Origin: Larimichthys crocea
Lineage: Eukaryota; Chordata; Actinopteri; Sciaenidae
NCBI RefSeq assembly: GCF_000972845.2
Contig: NC_040032.1
Coordinates: forward strand, 16,643,358-16,707,357
DNA length: 64,000 nt
Direction: 5' to 3'
A program made the translations under genes and the position numbers. The notes beneath the pieces were generated by a model, which worked only from the letters and a program-made list of their open reading frames with translations, searched no databases and was not told the origin of the DNA. Positions 1 through 12,013 of the stretch are shown piece after piece (positions within the stretch are counted from its first letter, which is position 1; each line of letters begins with the position of its first letter).

Positions 1-1478
1 ACTGGACGCCGGCTGGCCAGGATTGCCTTGGAGCTATCCACTCCATGGAGAATGACTTAGTTGAGCCTTGCTGCTGAGCTCTTCTGTGCATGCTTAAGAG
101 CTGAGAATTATTCCACTCATTTCTAGGTTTCTGTGAAGCATGACAAAAAAAAAAACTCGAGTGCTTCATGCTCGCCCCAATTCTCCTCCCTGAGAGGAGC
201 CGAGAGGCTCGGGGTTTAGAAGTCGTTCAGCAAACACTCACCATTAATTACATCAATTAAGTGGACCACGACCATTGTCTGCGGTGACTAAAAACACTGT
301 CACAAATGCACTGACAAGAGCACAACAATAATATACAGTTACTTACCAAAGTGTAAATAAAGGGCATTTATTTTGTAATGAAAAAAATCAACGATCTCCT
401 ATTTCATGGCGCTTAGTTTATATGGTCAGGCTATTATTGTGAGTTTATGCTGAAAATAATGATGTGTTATTTTTTTGTTCTTTCCTCACATAGCATCTCT
501 TAGTCATTCATTCCTGCTCTGGATAGGCAGAATTTTCAATATATACGAGGTGCATATATTAAGGTCACATTCAAACACAGTTTCAGGGGGTGTTCATAGC
601 TGACTTTTCTATAAATGCGCAGCTTTGGTTTGTTTATATTTGTGAAATAATAAAGCATTTACAATGCACAAAATGTCACGGTACAAGGTGTCCGATACTT
701 TCTGGAAGTTTCTAAGTTTAGTAAATCGTGGTGTGGCTGTGTTTAAATCCTTTTGACAGCAGTTCATTGTTCTCGGTGTCAAAGACAAATCTAATCTGAA
801 CTGTGTAAATATTTGGCAAAGAAATCATACAGGAAGTGGAATTTTCCACTTTTTTTTTTTTTTTTAAACATGCATAATAAATAGATAAGGCTGTATGAAA
901 TAACTGCATCAGATTCAGTTTACGTGTTAATATAAATAAACGCAACCCAGTGGCCAATAGATAAGAAGTGAAATAATAATAAGCACAAACGACCAACTGG
1001 GATTGTCCATAAAAAAATGCGGCAGATTAAAGTCACCTCAGTCCCAGCGGCTCGCTGCGGTCGCATATGACTCAAAAGCGCAGGGCCACGCCATGGTGCA
1101 CTGACTTTTTTTAATAGGGAGGAGAGTCCAGGGGAAACAGACATTCGTGTCCTTGAGGTGAACAGTAAAATGCATAAATGTATAACAAGCCAAAATGCCG
1201 CTAACAGCGAGTTGAATTCATGTTTCTGAAGATACTGAATGCCTGATGACCTTGGTAGCCATGCATAATGATGCACACTTGCAGTTTATTTTGGGAACAC
1301 AATGATCCACATAATTAACTCTGTAGTACAATGAATTGTGTTTCCATCATCTTGGCAGTTGCCTGGAGTTTGTTTTACTTATAAATGATTAACAAGGTTG
1401 CATTCAGTTAGTCATATGTGGCTGCGTTTATATTTAGACAACAACGCCGCTACCGCCGGCGTCAGTAAAAGTGTGTGT
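1..1478. other. Unassigned intronic DNA
   Basis: AT-rich sequence without a supportable gene. It holds a T16 run at 850-865 and ends at an A19 run (1479-1497). The minus-strand reading frames over 718-1276 resemble no protein I know and are treated as chance. Confidence 0.6.
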
Positions 1479-1518
1479 AAAAAAAAAAAAAAAAAAACGT
1501 TTATGGTTACATAATTAA

Positions 1519-1625
1519 TTAGAGCAGCGACTAACGATTGTTTTTATAATTGATTAATCTGCCAGTTATTTCCTTCATTAATTGATGAATCTCCTTGTCT
1601 CTAAAATGATAGACAATTCAGAATT
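1519..1625 (+). repeat. Fragment of a dispersed fish repeat (GCAGCGACTAACGATT type)
   Basis: The stretch starts with AGAGCAGCGACTAACGATTG, followed by alternating TGATTAATC-like words and then TGTCTCTAAAATG. I recognise this layout from a very common degenerate interspersed repeat of teleost genomes. The copy is decayed, and its right end is uncertain because the similarity fades around the CCCCAAGGGG palindrome at 1627-1636. It is assigned from memory of the family, without alignment. Confidence 0.5.
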
Positions 1626-1639
1626 TCCCCCAAGGGGAC

Positions 1640-2880
1640 ACGCTCAAGTCGTGTGTCGTGTCATTGACATCGGAGAGAAAAGTTTACGATGTCAAGGTTT
1701 CGTTTAGCTGTGTTCTACTTCATTAACACGTCCTCCTGATGTCATCGTTGGCACTCTTTCTGATGGTTCGCTCCGTGTAACTAGCCATGCGCTACTGTCG
1801 TACAGGCCGTCCGGGTTGTACATTAGAAAATTGAATGTAAAGCACACGTAGCTGACGGACTGTACCAGTGTTGCAGCGGGACGCTGGATTTAATCAACTG
1901 AAAGGGAATGACTTCATTCATCGTACGAGTAGTTGTTGTTAACAAATACTAAAACATCACAGAATGAAGTGTCGCATTTTTAATTCCCATGAATGTTTTT
2001 AAGTGTTGAATATTCATCACTTTTATTACAGCGGTCACAGCGGTTTGAATAAGCGACGTGCACCAATTGGAACAAAATTAGAATTTAATCATAACATGGA
2101 CGCAACTCTTTTGTTTTTGCTCCCATTTTTCACGAGTTGTAGTGAAAAGACTTTTTCTTTCTCCTAACATGTTAAAAGGAGCTACAGATACTAGCTTTTT
2201 GCCTCTGTTTGGTCAGTACTTGTTGCCTACTTTGTAATATCGGGGTAAGCCAGTCAGAGGAAGACTAGGATGAGTCATGACATCGCCCTCCTGGGGACAC
2301 TAAATTGGTATTTGTAGCCCTATGTGAAATAGCCACAGTTCAGTGCTTAATAAATGTATTAAACTGTACATTTGAAAGAGACCTTTTACCGTGGCCAGTC
2401 CGAGGGACATCTCTGTTACATCCAAGCTCTTTAATCAGCATCTTGATATGCCATCCTGTCATGTTGGCAACATGCATTTTTAACATATTTGTGAACACAA
2501 CTTGAGACAAATAAACATTTTGTGCAGATAGTCTTACACATTTAGCTTGAACTCATGAAAAATGCTAAAAAAAAACACATTTTTGTGTAGATATTCTCTG
2601 ATCTAAGACATTTAGAGACAGTTTATTTTAAGAAATAAATCAGTCAGAGAGAAAAAAAAAAAGTTTATTCTCATATCAAACTAAATCTCTGTTAAAATAA
2701 AACGTAATAATTGGTATTATCATCGTTGCTTGACTATGAAAAAACCCCCAGAAACGTTCCCCTTTTAATGTGGCCTTACCCCTCTCCTGTTTATCTTCTC
2801 CTTTTCTTATCACATCACTCACATGACCACATTTCCAGAGATTAAGGTTCCAGGATGATTAGCTCCATTGTTTTGTAAAA
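1640..2880. other. Unassigned intronic DNA
   Basis: No gene, RNA or clear repeat was recognised. Short A-runs occur near 2570 and 2651-2662. The open frame at 2305-2505 has no recognisable motif. Confidence 0.6.
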
Positions 2881-2881
2881 C

Positions 2882-2884
<3 letters not shown>

Positions 2885-2925
<41 letters not shown>

Positions 2926-2930
2926 TGTGC
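2885..2930. repeat. (GT)18 microsatellite with GC-interrupted end
   Basis: An uninterrupted GT run (2885-2920) is followed by GCGCGTGTGC. Alternating purine-pyrimidine tracts of this kind can adopt Z-DNA. The tract lies directly upstream of a G-quadruplex motif. Confidence 0.95.
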
Positions 2931-2934
2931 AGGA

Positions 2935-2958
2935 GGGAGAGGGGAGGGGTGCGGAGGG
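2935..2958 (+). other. Putative G-quadruplex motif
   Basis: Four runs of at least three G (2935-2937, 2941-2944, 2946-2949, 2956-2958) are separated by loops of 3, 1 and 6 nt, matching the canonical G3+N1-7 rule on the + strand, which is also the transcribed-RNA sense of msi2. No function is implied by the motif alone. Confidence 0.6.
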
Positions 2959-2959
2959 T

Positions 2960-5300
2960 GAGGATAAGGTGCGTAGTTGCAGGGCCTGTCATAAAAAGCC
3001 ATTATTGTAATTAGAAGTTAAAATCCCATTTGTTTTTCCCCTCTAGTGCTTACTGTCGGTACTGAGACAGGGGTCTTGTTGCAAAAATTAACATTTGGTG
3101 TCGGTGTCAAGGGGTCGCGCGAAAGAACATCAACTTATTGAAAAGGCTGCCACTCATACGGCCGAGGCAGGAGAGATTATTTACTGGAGAGAGAGTGTTT
3201 CTGTTCCATAAACACAGTCACATGTTGTTTCATTTGTAATGTTTCTCATGCTCTCTGTTCGGTGTCGAATGCTGCTTAAGCTTCACCATAGTTTCATTTG
3301 TAGGTTTTCATGCTTGGGTTTTGTTAATGACGTTCGATGGTGCTGATGGTTTTCTAAAACACTCGGTCAAGGTGAATTTTATTAGATTTTCTCGAAAGTT
3401 TTCCTCACACAACCTGTCCTGACCTTGTCAAGCACAGCACATCTCCTCCACGCAGTCTGTCCACTGACCTCAACCCCCACACCGCCTCCTCCTGGGTCTT
3501 AAAATTATGTAAAGCGCTGACTTCTCAGACTTATTTTACATTTATTGGACTATTTTTACTGGACTCATACAGTGACTTTTTTTTCAATTTTTGTTTAGTT
3601 TTTATAGCTTCTACTTGACATCCTGGAAAGCTTAAACGGGTCTATGAAGACACACCGTGTGTGAAACAGGGTCTGTGCAAATGAAATGACTTGACCTAGA
3701 TATACAGACACAGCTGGAGGACCCCTCGACGTGGTGCAAGTTCAGAGACAGGGAGAGGGCAGCAGAGACCCAAAGTAGACCTGGAAGCACTATAGTGTAA
3801 AGATCAGAGCCCGATCCCAAATATAGCTGTTAAAAAAAAAGTGACTGCAGGGTCCTGACTCTGTTTCCCTGGACTGAAGGGGAGGGATCAAACTATGTCA
3901 GTGAGTCAACCGTCGCTGAACAACTGCTCAGCCCTTCTGCGGAGGGTTTAAAAGGTCAGCGGGATTAGTTCATTGAGGCCTATGTCTTTTCCTCGTGTTC
4001 AGTTTGTATTATTTTGAACTTCATTTGATAAAAGGTGATTTGTGATTGTGAAAAAAAATGAATCAAATGAAAAAGTAAAAGATAATATGGTGGTTGAAGA
4101 ATGGCGTTGAGTGCGTTTCCTTCCACATAAAACCTTTGCAAACATCCTGCTTTGTTAACTGTTTGTTAACTTGAACTCACAGGCGCCGCTTGTTTGCACC
4201 TTATTGCCACCAACTATCAATCGATCAACAGAATAGCACGAAACCAGCAGCTGGAGCGTTTGATGCATCGCCCACTTGTGTGCATGTGTTAATGCATAAT
4301 ACATAATACATCCTAACATTACTCCATAGCAATACCAGTGGCCAAAAAACTCTACAGGGTTCCTTTTTAGACACATTTAAATACTTATTAGCAATTGTAA
4401 AAAAAAAAAAAAATTGTATTCGAAACTGTTGAAGTGCGACGTTTCTTACAAAAGGCAAAGAGAAACATTTTTGGCCATTTCAGTTTTGTGTTTCAAAAGC
4501 ACGACTGGCTCATGTCAAAACCAGATTAATTTCCACGCGAACGCACGCTGTGTCTCATAACCCCGGAGTGAGTTTTTTTAGACATCCCGTCATGTCCGCG
4601 ATATATTGTCTTAGAAATTTGTTAAATGTTCTGAATGTGCTCGCTCAAATGTCCCCGATTTGGCCACAAGCAAGCATCTAATTAGCATAATATTCATATT
4701 TCCGAAAAAGCTCTTAAGAGCACTTCTGGCATTGTCCATTTCTCTTATTTGCCTCTTATTGCTGTAACGTTTGCTTAATGCCCGGCCTGTGCCTAGCGAT
4801 CGCATGCTGTGCTCATTGTGAATGCAGTGTGAATGTGCTGTTTGGGTATGGGCCCATGCATCTCCAGGGTCCTATAATCAGCTCTAAGCTGCTTCTATCA
4901 ATCTTCATAACTGTACTGGGTTGAGGAGGGAAGTGCGGCTAATCAGCTCTAACCGGCCCCATGTTCAGCCTCGACTGTCACTGTTATAGCAGGGCCATAT
5001 GCAAACGGGTGTCCCTCACATGTGTGGCCCATACTCACATCTTGGCCAGCCTCGCAGGGGCCGTTCCCACAGATGGCCGGCTTCAGCAGAAGTCAGGGTT
5101 TTTTTTTTTTTGAAAAGGGCCTGTGACGTTCACTGAATAGCTGTTAGTGTAGGTTAATATAGGAGTAGTGGCCCTGCAGTGGTGGCAATCACAGCTCTGA
5201 TCAGAGCCCGGGCTTCAAAGACGTCTGTGCAAGTTGAAGCCAGAGTTGTCATTAGCTTCTGCCCTGTGCTTGACAGCCCTTCCCCACCCCCAACTCCTTC
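2960..5300. other. Unassigned intronic DNA with possible conserved block
   Basis: No gene was recognised. Around 4600-5000 the sequence is free of simple repeats and carries AT-rich core words (TAATTAGCATAATATTCAT near 4679). The 13-mer TAATCAGCTCTAA occurs twice, at 4875-4887 and 4940-4952. This makes it a candidate regulatory block, not a demonstrated one. Confidence 0.4.
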
Positions 5301-5306
5301 TTCCTG

Positions 5307-5328
5307 TCTCTCTCTCTCTCTCTCTCTC
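5307..5328. repeat. (TC)n microsatellite
   Basis: This is a CT/TC dinucleotide run. The reading frames translated through it (5154-5478, both strands) give serine-leucine or arginine-glutamate repeats and are artefacts. Confidence 0.9.
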
Positions 5329-5527
5329 CGTCTTTGTCTCTCTCTTATCGCGCTCATTTTCCGTCGCGGTGTGCAAATGGCTACTGTAATCCTGGCTCTG
5401 GGTGCTTGGGCCTGTCACTCCACATTTGCACTAAGCATCTTTCCTTCTCTCATCTCCTTTGCCCTAATTGTATTGTAATAAGCAATTACAGATCTATTTA
5501 TGCACACTAGAGCTGAGATTGGACCAC

Positions 5528-5549
5528 TTTTTTTTTTTTTTTTTTTTTT
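5528..5549. repeat. Poly(T) run, T22
   Basis: This is a homopolymer of 22 T. It could be the reverse complement of an old retroposon A-tail, but no body is recognisable beside it. Confidence 0.95.
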
Positions 5550-5846
5550 AAATGGGAGTGGAAGTGGACCAGGAAGTGCCCCTCAGGTGTCTCTTAACTT
5601 GTGGCCCCGGACAAAGACGCCACTGCTGCTAATCGCTCCAGCTTTCTCTCTTTCTCCCGCTGATGATCTAATCCTGCTTTACCGTCTCGTGCTTCTGTTT
5701 TTTTTCCCGTCCTGCGCAGGACGCCCTCCAAAGCAAAAGTGATTGTGCTGTTGTTTGTTGTTTATTGGCTGTGTTTTCTCTTTGTGAGTCAGCTCTAGTG
5801 ATGCAAATGAGCAGAGGCAGTGTTTACCTGGACTGGCCATGTTTTC

Positions 5847-5848
<2 letters not shown>

Positions 5849-5888
<40 letters not shown>
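5849..5888. repeat. (TG)20 microsatellite
   Basis: Forty bases of uninterrupted TG, preceded about 40 bp upstream by an octamer-type word ATGCAAAT (5801-5808). Confidence 0.95.
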
Positions 5889-5892
<4 letters not shown>

Positions 5893-5899
5893 CATCGTG

Positions 5900-7420
5900 C
5901 CTGCACAACGTCTAGGCCTTTGATCATACTACATTGCATTGACAGATGCTCTCTGGTGCTTTTCTGGTTGCTTATGAACGAGGCCGCAGACGGGATCTGA
6001 ATGCCAGTAATTATATCCCCTTGCTAGAACGATAACAATTGTGGCTTACACAACAAAGTGCGATGGCTTTTTTCTATCTGTCCCATTATTTTTAGGTATG
6101 AGAAATGACATCGAAATCCCTTGTCTGCTTCCTCCCTGTCTGGGTCTCTGTGTTTACAGCTGTTTGTAAGCCTGTATGTGTGAGAGGTGGGGGCCATGAT
6201 AAAGGCTTACACCTTGTAATCATTGCTGGATGTGTGATCTCAGCGACCTGCCTGAGAACTGGCTTGGAGAATGGTGTGTGTGTTGTAGAAGGGGAGGGTG
6301 GTGACTGAAAGATCCACTAACAACACATGTAAGGAGCAGTCGATCAGGAATATGACTGAATCAAAATGTTTGGAAGCTGTGATGAGAGTGTAGCCAGAGG
6401 ACTGAGGTAAGACCAATGGGAGCAGGATAGAAGCTTAACTGATATGAGCTATGCTCTATTTACATATCTTATTTAAAGTAAAATGTAAATATGAATGCTG
6501 TCCTGTTGGACATTGGACACACTAAATTGGTGTTAAATGCAACACAACATACTGTATGTTCATTCATCTATGACCTAGCCATCAACTAGGACTCAGGCCA
6601 AAGGTCACTAGGTCCAAGCGTTGCACTTAGTGTTAGTTGATTATTTAACGTTCTAATTAAACGTGGTCCTTGTAAATTTTCTGAATACAAATATAAGTTC
6701 ATATTTACTATGGACTACCTGTCTTTTATTGTCACTAAAGAGTCAAACTGTGTCTTCATTCGATAAAGTGAGTGAAATGTTGGTTTTCAGGATGAAAGTC
6801 TTGTGTTTGGTCTAATTTTTAGATGTTCCTGTTCCAAAAACACAATTTAAAGGAGTACAGAGTGGAAATTCATTAAAAAAATAGCCAACGTGCCTGACTT
6901 ACAACCACCGACTAACCGCTGTGGCAAAGGAAATTGTCTCTAAAATTTTGACATCCAGGAAAAGCAGGTGTAAAATCTGCAATGTGCGTTTCATTGTCCA
7001 GGCCAAGGTCAAAGGCAGTTAAGTGAGAATTCGAAGATGCATTATCAGGTTACTTTATTGCAGCTCCTCCAGTCATCAGCACAGCACTTAGAGATCTGTT
7101 ATTTTTCACCAAAATGAAAATAGGTCTTTGGTCTCTGACCACACAAGTACCATATAATCAAACCTCGCTCGTTTTTGATCATAAATCTACAACGTTGCTA
7201 ACAGCCAAACATCAAGCAAGTGCAACAACACAAGACCAGTCCAACAGCCCATGTGAGAAGCCCAGCTCGGCGTCTGTCTTTCAGCCTTTGATTTCATGAA
7301 GCTCATGCCAATGACTAAAAGTCAGTCCCAGATTTACTCTTGTCTGGCAGCTTTGTGCTTGATCACTCTTTCGTTTTTTTTCTGTTGCCCATGTCGCTCC
7401 TCATCTTCATTCCCCCCCAT
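5900..7420. other. Unassigned intronic DNA
   Basis: No gene or recognised repeat. Open frames at 6105-6308 and 7114-7299 show no domain, signal peptide or codon pattern that I can support. Confidence 0.6.
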
Positions 7421-7424
7421 GCCT

Positions 7425-7610
7425 TGGGCTTGGAAACCTCCTCTTCCTGGTGGTCGAAAAACGCCTGTGGTATAAGCACTTAACGCCTCCCTGGTGCTCT
7501 GAGCTCACAGTCCAGGCAGCCTGGCTAACACACTAACATTAGCTAACAGCAGCTACAGTTCGCAGCAGTGAAGCAGAAAGTATTTTATACATAAAAATGA
7601 GTGGGGAAAA
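7425..7610 (+). repeat. Dispersed repeat, copy A (paralogous to 49559-49740)
   Basis: This stretch aligns by eye over about 180 bp with 49559-49740 in the same orientation. Shared words include CTCTTCCTGGT, CCTGTGGTA, GTGCTCT and GGCAGCCTGGCTA, with scattered substitutions and one 8-nt gap. Two unrelated intronic segments would not share this order of words, so both are copies of one interspersed repeat. I recognise the words from a common teleost repeat but cannot name its class. Left and right ends are where similarity fades. Confidence 0.8.
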
Positions 7611-10600
7611 TTGGAGCTTTTAATCAAACTCAAAAGTTTGGCAGTAGAAACCTAAGTTGCTAAATTTTACTCCCCTGACAGTAATTTGCAGCTGGCTTAG
7701 TAAATGTTAAAATATTTGTGAGCAGTAATTCATTTATTCATTATTTGATGAATGATTTGTTTTTTATCTAATAGTGACACTTTTAATGTGTGAAAACAGC
7801 CTTCATAAGGCACAGTTAAAATTGAAGAGTTGAAGGATGATCATTTTAACATACTTGGAGCATCAGAGCTGGAGTGTCTGTGTAAAATCTTAAGATTTGC
7901 ATAAATATGTTACTTTTTTTTTTCTTACCCAGTGCCTGCTTCTCTCCTATTTTGTTTTATATTGTTTCACACTATATTCATTTCCTCTCATATCCTACTT
8001 GGGGAGTTAATAACACTCACGCTTTGTCTTTGCGGTCTCAGTTCTGCACGCATGTTCAAAACACTAATAGCTTTTTGTAGGCGCAACGCAGAGGCTCTTT
8101 GAATTGTGTTTGCTGCCACAGGTAGAGGTACTAAAATTTCCACAAATAATAATGATATTGTGTGCTGCAATATTAGCTACAGGCTTATCTCTTTCAACCT
8201 CCTCAGCACTCGCAGCAACCCCAACCTTTATAGCACACACTTAAACCAGGAGCACATTATTATAAAGGATTTGCAACAAGGTGCATTGTTTACACTTACC
8301 ATAGTGAGGAAAAGAGGAAAGATGGTATGCATCCACACACACCACACACACCACACACACACACATGCATGCAAATCAGACAATAGATCAGAGTGATCAA
8401 AGTGAAACAGCCTGGGTTTGTGAATTACCTGCCTGGCATGGTCTGAAAAGATACATACCGCACATGTTCCACTGCTTTGTGCTTTGAAAGAGCGGCGTGT
8501 TAAAGTAGCCAAACTGCTGTTTTACATAGATTTAGAGTTTATTTGTGTCTGTGAAGGTTTGCCAAAAGGCAATTCTGAGAGTTCTTTCAAATATGTTGGA
8601 AAATAGTTGCTGAAATCACATGGAAAGACTTTGAAAAATGTATTACTGAAATGTGGAGTTAAGACGTTAAGACGTTTTTCACCAGTTTTCAGTCCAGGAT
8701 TTTGTGGGCGGTCCTTAAAGGGTGGCTCGATGACACACTGAGGCCACCCTGAGCACATACCTGCACTGCTAGCAGAGAGGTAGAGATTAATTCATCTCGC
8801 TCAGAGTGTTTTCAAAGTTAGTCATGTCATTTTCTGAACTCATCTGACACGTTTCAGTCGCTTCAAAATGGCTGCTTGACCACTCCCACGAGAGTAATAT
8901 CATAAACGTGTCGATATTTTTAAACATTCAAATTTGGCTGGGTGGTTAGTAACACTTTCTTCTTTGGTCTGACAAACTCAGACCTTTAGTTGGAAGCTGA
9001 AAGATTGAAGTTTATGGATGGAGGAAGGTGTCATTTAGTCACAGGGTCAAATATTTGTCCCTACTTGGCTATTACAAACTGTTTTCACCAGTCTGGCTGA
9101 CTCAGTTGTGTCTGGAGTTCTACTTAGAAACCCTGCAAACTTTTCCAACACGATTAAGCGGATTGCTGCAGCACAACACAAGGAGAAATTCTGAATATTC
9201 AACATGAACACTTCGAGTTAGGCTTTGGACTGCACCTGAAACCTAACATCTTAATGAGGCTGTGATGTGTCAGATACAATTGCCTTACAAAGACAAGTCC
9301 TTTTCAACACCACAAAGCACTTTAAGGTGTAAAAACACAGAGAGTAAATATTACTTTTATCCAGCTGATGAAAAGGATCAAGCTCTTTTCCTTTTTTCTG
9401 TTGGATATTAATAATTTGAGTCGTTCAGGGATTTACTAGGTGGCAGGTCTGTGCTCCCACTATGCTACATCCTTTCCGGCTGCTCACTGTGATGTCAGCA
9501 ACTGCCAGGAGTGTCTCTCTCTTTGTGTGTATGCTGATGGCTACGAGTAGGATATTGTTGGTGAGGTGTATGGACAAAGCAGTCCGTTTTAAGCACACTC
9601 TGGGCAGCATTTACGTGACCTGAATTGCTTGTTCCTTTTCATATGGACTGACAATAGCTGCCGTTCTTTCCACATTGTTGAAGTACGAGCATCGACTCTG
9701 CAGTGTGGACTATGTAACAGTGCTCGCTAGCGATTTTGAGTTGAAGCAAGAGATATTTTTGTCCTTGAACGTTCCACAGCGCTAACAAACAGAGTGGGAT
9801 GCCATGGAGTTACAATTTAAAAGCAAGAGTTTGAGCTCTGCAGAAAGACGGATGTTGTCACTTTAAGTTGCGCTTTTATTAAAGATGCTGCAGATATTAT
9901 TATTTCCTCTTGAAATATTGAAATAGTTCCCTGCTGGCCTTGCAAAAAAAAGCTTCTTTAGCTGTTTCTTGCTGACCTCGTAGAAAAGGTCATACTATTT
10001 CTGGAGGTATACAGTCTGTCATCGTTAAAAAAACGCTAACAGGTGTCGATAAGAGTGCACCAGAAGCTTTTTACATTTTTGCCTGCCTTTCTGTATATAT
10101 CAGCGACATGCTTTCTATTACTATGGTAATGCACTAGGGTGGTAATTGTTGCAGCCTTTTGAATGCGCAAGCCCCGCGCACTCAAGAAATTAGAAACAAG
10201 CGCCACGTGTAAGCACGCGCGCACTCAGCCATGCACACTCATAACTCTCCTTACTGTCTCTTAGGGACGTGCAAAAATAACTGAATGTTTGAAAAAATTG
10301 GGTTAAAGGGAAAAACTGGGTTGAAGAGTGGTCCATTTTTAAATCTGTCAGCTTGAATTGAAATGTTGTTGTACCAAAAAAAGACAGACCCAAATGATCA
10401 GAACTACTGTTGCTGCAAATGCAGTGTAGGGAACTCTCTGTTCCCCGGTGGTCAGTGTTGCATCGTGTGTGGTTTGGTATGCGGTGAAATGTAAAATGAT
10501 CTGTGTCAAATTAAATGCAATTCCAAAGTCATTTCATCCGGTCAGCTTGGCGTTTCTGCACTCTATAGAAAAAAAAAGAAAAAAAACAAGTAGTCAGACA

Positions 10601-11659
10601 AATAACTGATTAAATAACCGTTAATTAAATAAATAACCTTAATAACATTAATAACCTTTTGCTCCTGCGGCAGTATCTCAAGCAAGTTTAGCACAAACCG
10701 GTGTGGAGGCATACAGGGACACAATATAAAGCTATGAGGCTTAATGTCTCTTGTCACCATGGAGAGAAAAATAGAGAAAGTAATTGTGTTGTACCAGGAC
10801 TCAAGCAATCCCATCAGCTATTGGGCAGACATGTCAAAGTATAAAGACAAGGCTGAAAACTTGACTGGCTTCAGCCTGATGGAACAAGGCCTGAAAAAAT
10901 GACCAAGGGAATGGGTGGCCCAGAAGGGGAAGCATGACAAACAGCTGATGTAGAGAGGGAAAGCACAGATGAACATTGACTTGTTTATTTATTTATTTAT
11001 TTCATTTTTTTTTTTTCTTAACCTAGATTGGCAATGATAAAAGTGAGTGATGTTGATAAATACTCACACAGCCAGTTTATCAGCAGCTGTCTGGCTTGGG
11101 GTTGCCGGCGGCAGCATCCAAGGCTGATAACCTCTGAGGCCCGAGGCATGATGTTGGGAAGAGGGAGGAGGAGGTGTAGGAGGAGGAAGAGGAGGAGGGG
11201 TTAGAGGGTGATGCAGCTGCTGGGTCTTGGCCAGCATATAACCCTAAACTGGCAAGTTGATAATTTGCATGTCCACCTCAAGAAGTCAAACATTGTGAAG
11301 TAGGAAAAGACAAAACTGTCGCCATAGGCTTCTCTATATTATGGCGACGGGTATTGTGTCCTCTGGGACAAGTAGGATGTTTAAATGTTGGTGCACCATC
11401 TCTCACTCTGGATGGGTGGATAGTGTGGGCTCATTGTCGTCGTTTTCCGTGACGTGATTCTGAATCTGTGGCTTTGTCCATCCTCCATGTTTGGCAATCC
11501 TCCGACTTCCACCTCTCAAAATCGGCAAAGACATGGATCGTGGGTCGGCCGTGAGGCGTGGTGAATGACACCTGAGTGCTCAAACAAGCTATCTGTAACG
11601 GCACCTACCTGTGAATCAAAGTGGCTACGCTGTTAAATATATATGCACAACTTTTAGCC
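7611..11659. other. Unassigned intronic DNA with minor simple repeats
   Basis: No gene was found. It contains a CA-type run at 8333-8366 (listed separately), a TTTA-rich run near 10981-11018 and a purine-rich, GGA-repeating stretch at about 11157-11210. The small open frames here (for example 8228-8512, 9425-9610, 10190-10393) show no recognisable features. Confidence 0.55.
8333..8366. repeat. Interrupted (CA)n microsatellite
   Basis: CACACA blocks are broken by extra C residues (ACCACACACACC), followed by ATGCATGCAAAT. The histidine-threonine repeats in the frames through it are artefacts. Confidence 0.9.
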
Positions 11660-12013
11660 TTAAAGGTCCAGTGTGTAACATATATGGGGCTCTTTTTTTT
11701 TTTACATAAAATTGAATTAATTTGCATGTTATATAATAATATATATACATTTATGTTTTTATTCTTGTATATTCACCTGAAAATAAGAACTGCTACAACT
11801 CAGTAAAGTCGTCATGAATGTTGAAACTAGCTCTAAAGACCAAAACCGTATTCTTGCGTAGGCTGTAAACATGTTAATTCATTGACCAAAACCGTATTCT
11901 TGCGTAGGCTGTAAACATGTTAATTCATTAATTAATATGGAGGCTTATGGAGAATGACTCGTTCTGTAGCCAGCCTCAAGTGGCCGTTTAAGGAGCTGCA
12001 GTCTTTGAACCAC
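11660..12013 (+). mobile_element. Fish interspersed element with TTAAAGGTCCAGTGTGTAA end
   Basis: The left end, TTAAAGGTCCAGTGTGTAAC, is a signature of a very abundant percomorph repeat. The same end occurs in reverse complement at 59873-59892 in this window. Further inside, TATTCACCTGAAAATAAGAA matches the body in the second copy (TTTTCAGGTGATTTTACAC on the other strand). The right part, with TATGGAGAATGACTCG, CCAGCCTCAAGTGGCC and GAGCTGCAGT, is also repeat sequence I know from fish. The copy is degenerate and carries an internal 46-bp duplication. I infer a non-autonomous DNA transposon, but the class is uncertain and no coding part remains. Confidence 0.65.
11838..11929 (+). repeat. Perfect 46-bp tandem duplication (2 units)
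   Basis: Unit 1 (11838-11883) and unit 2 (11884-11929) are identical over 46 bp; each begins GACCAAAACCGTATTCTTGC and ends TTAATTCATT. The surrounding element is clearly decayed, so perfect identity between the units suggests a recent duplication or an assembly artefact. Confidence 0.95.
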
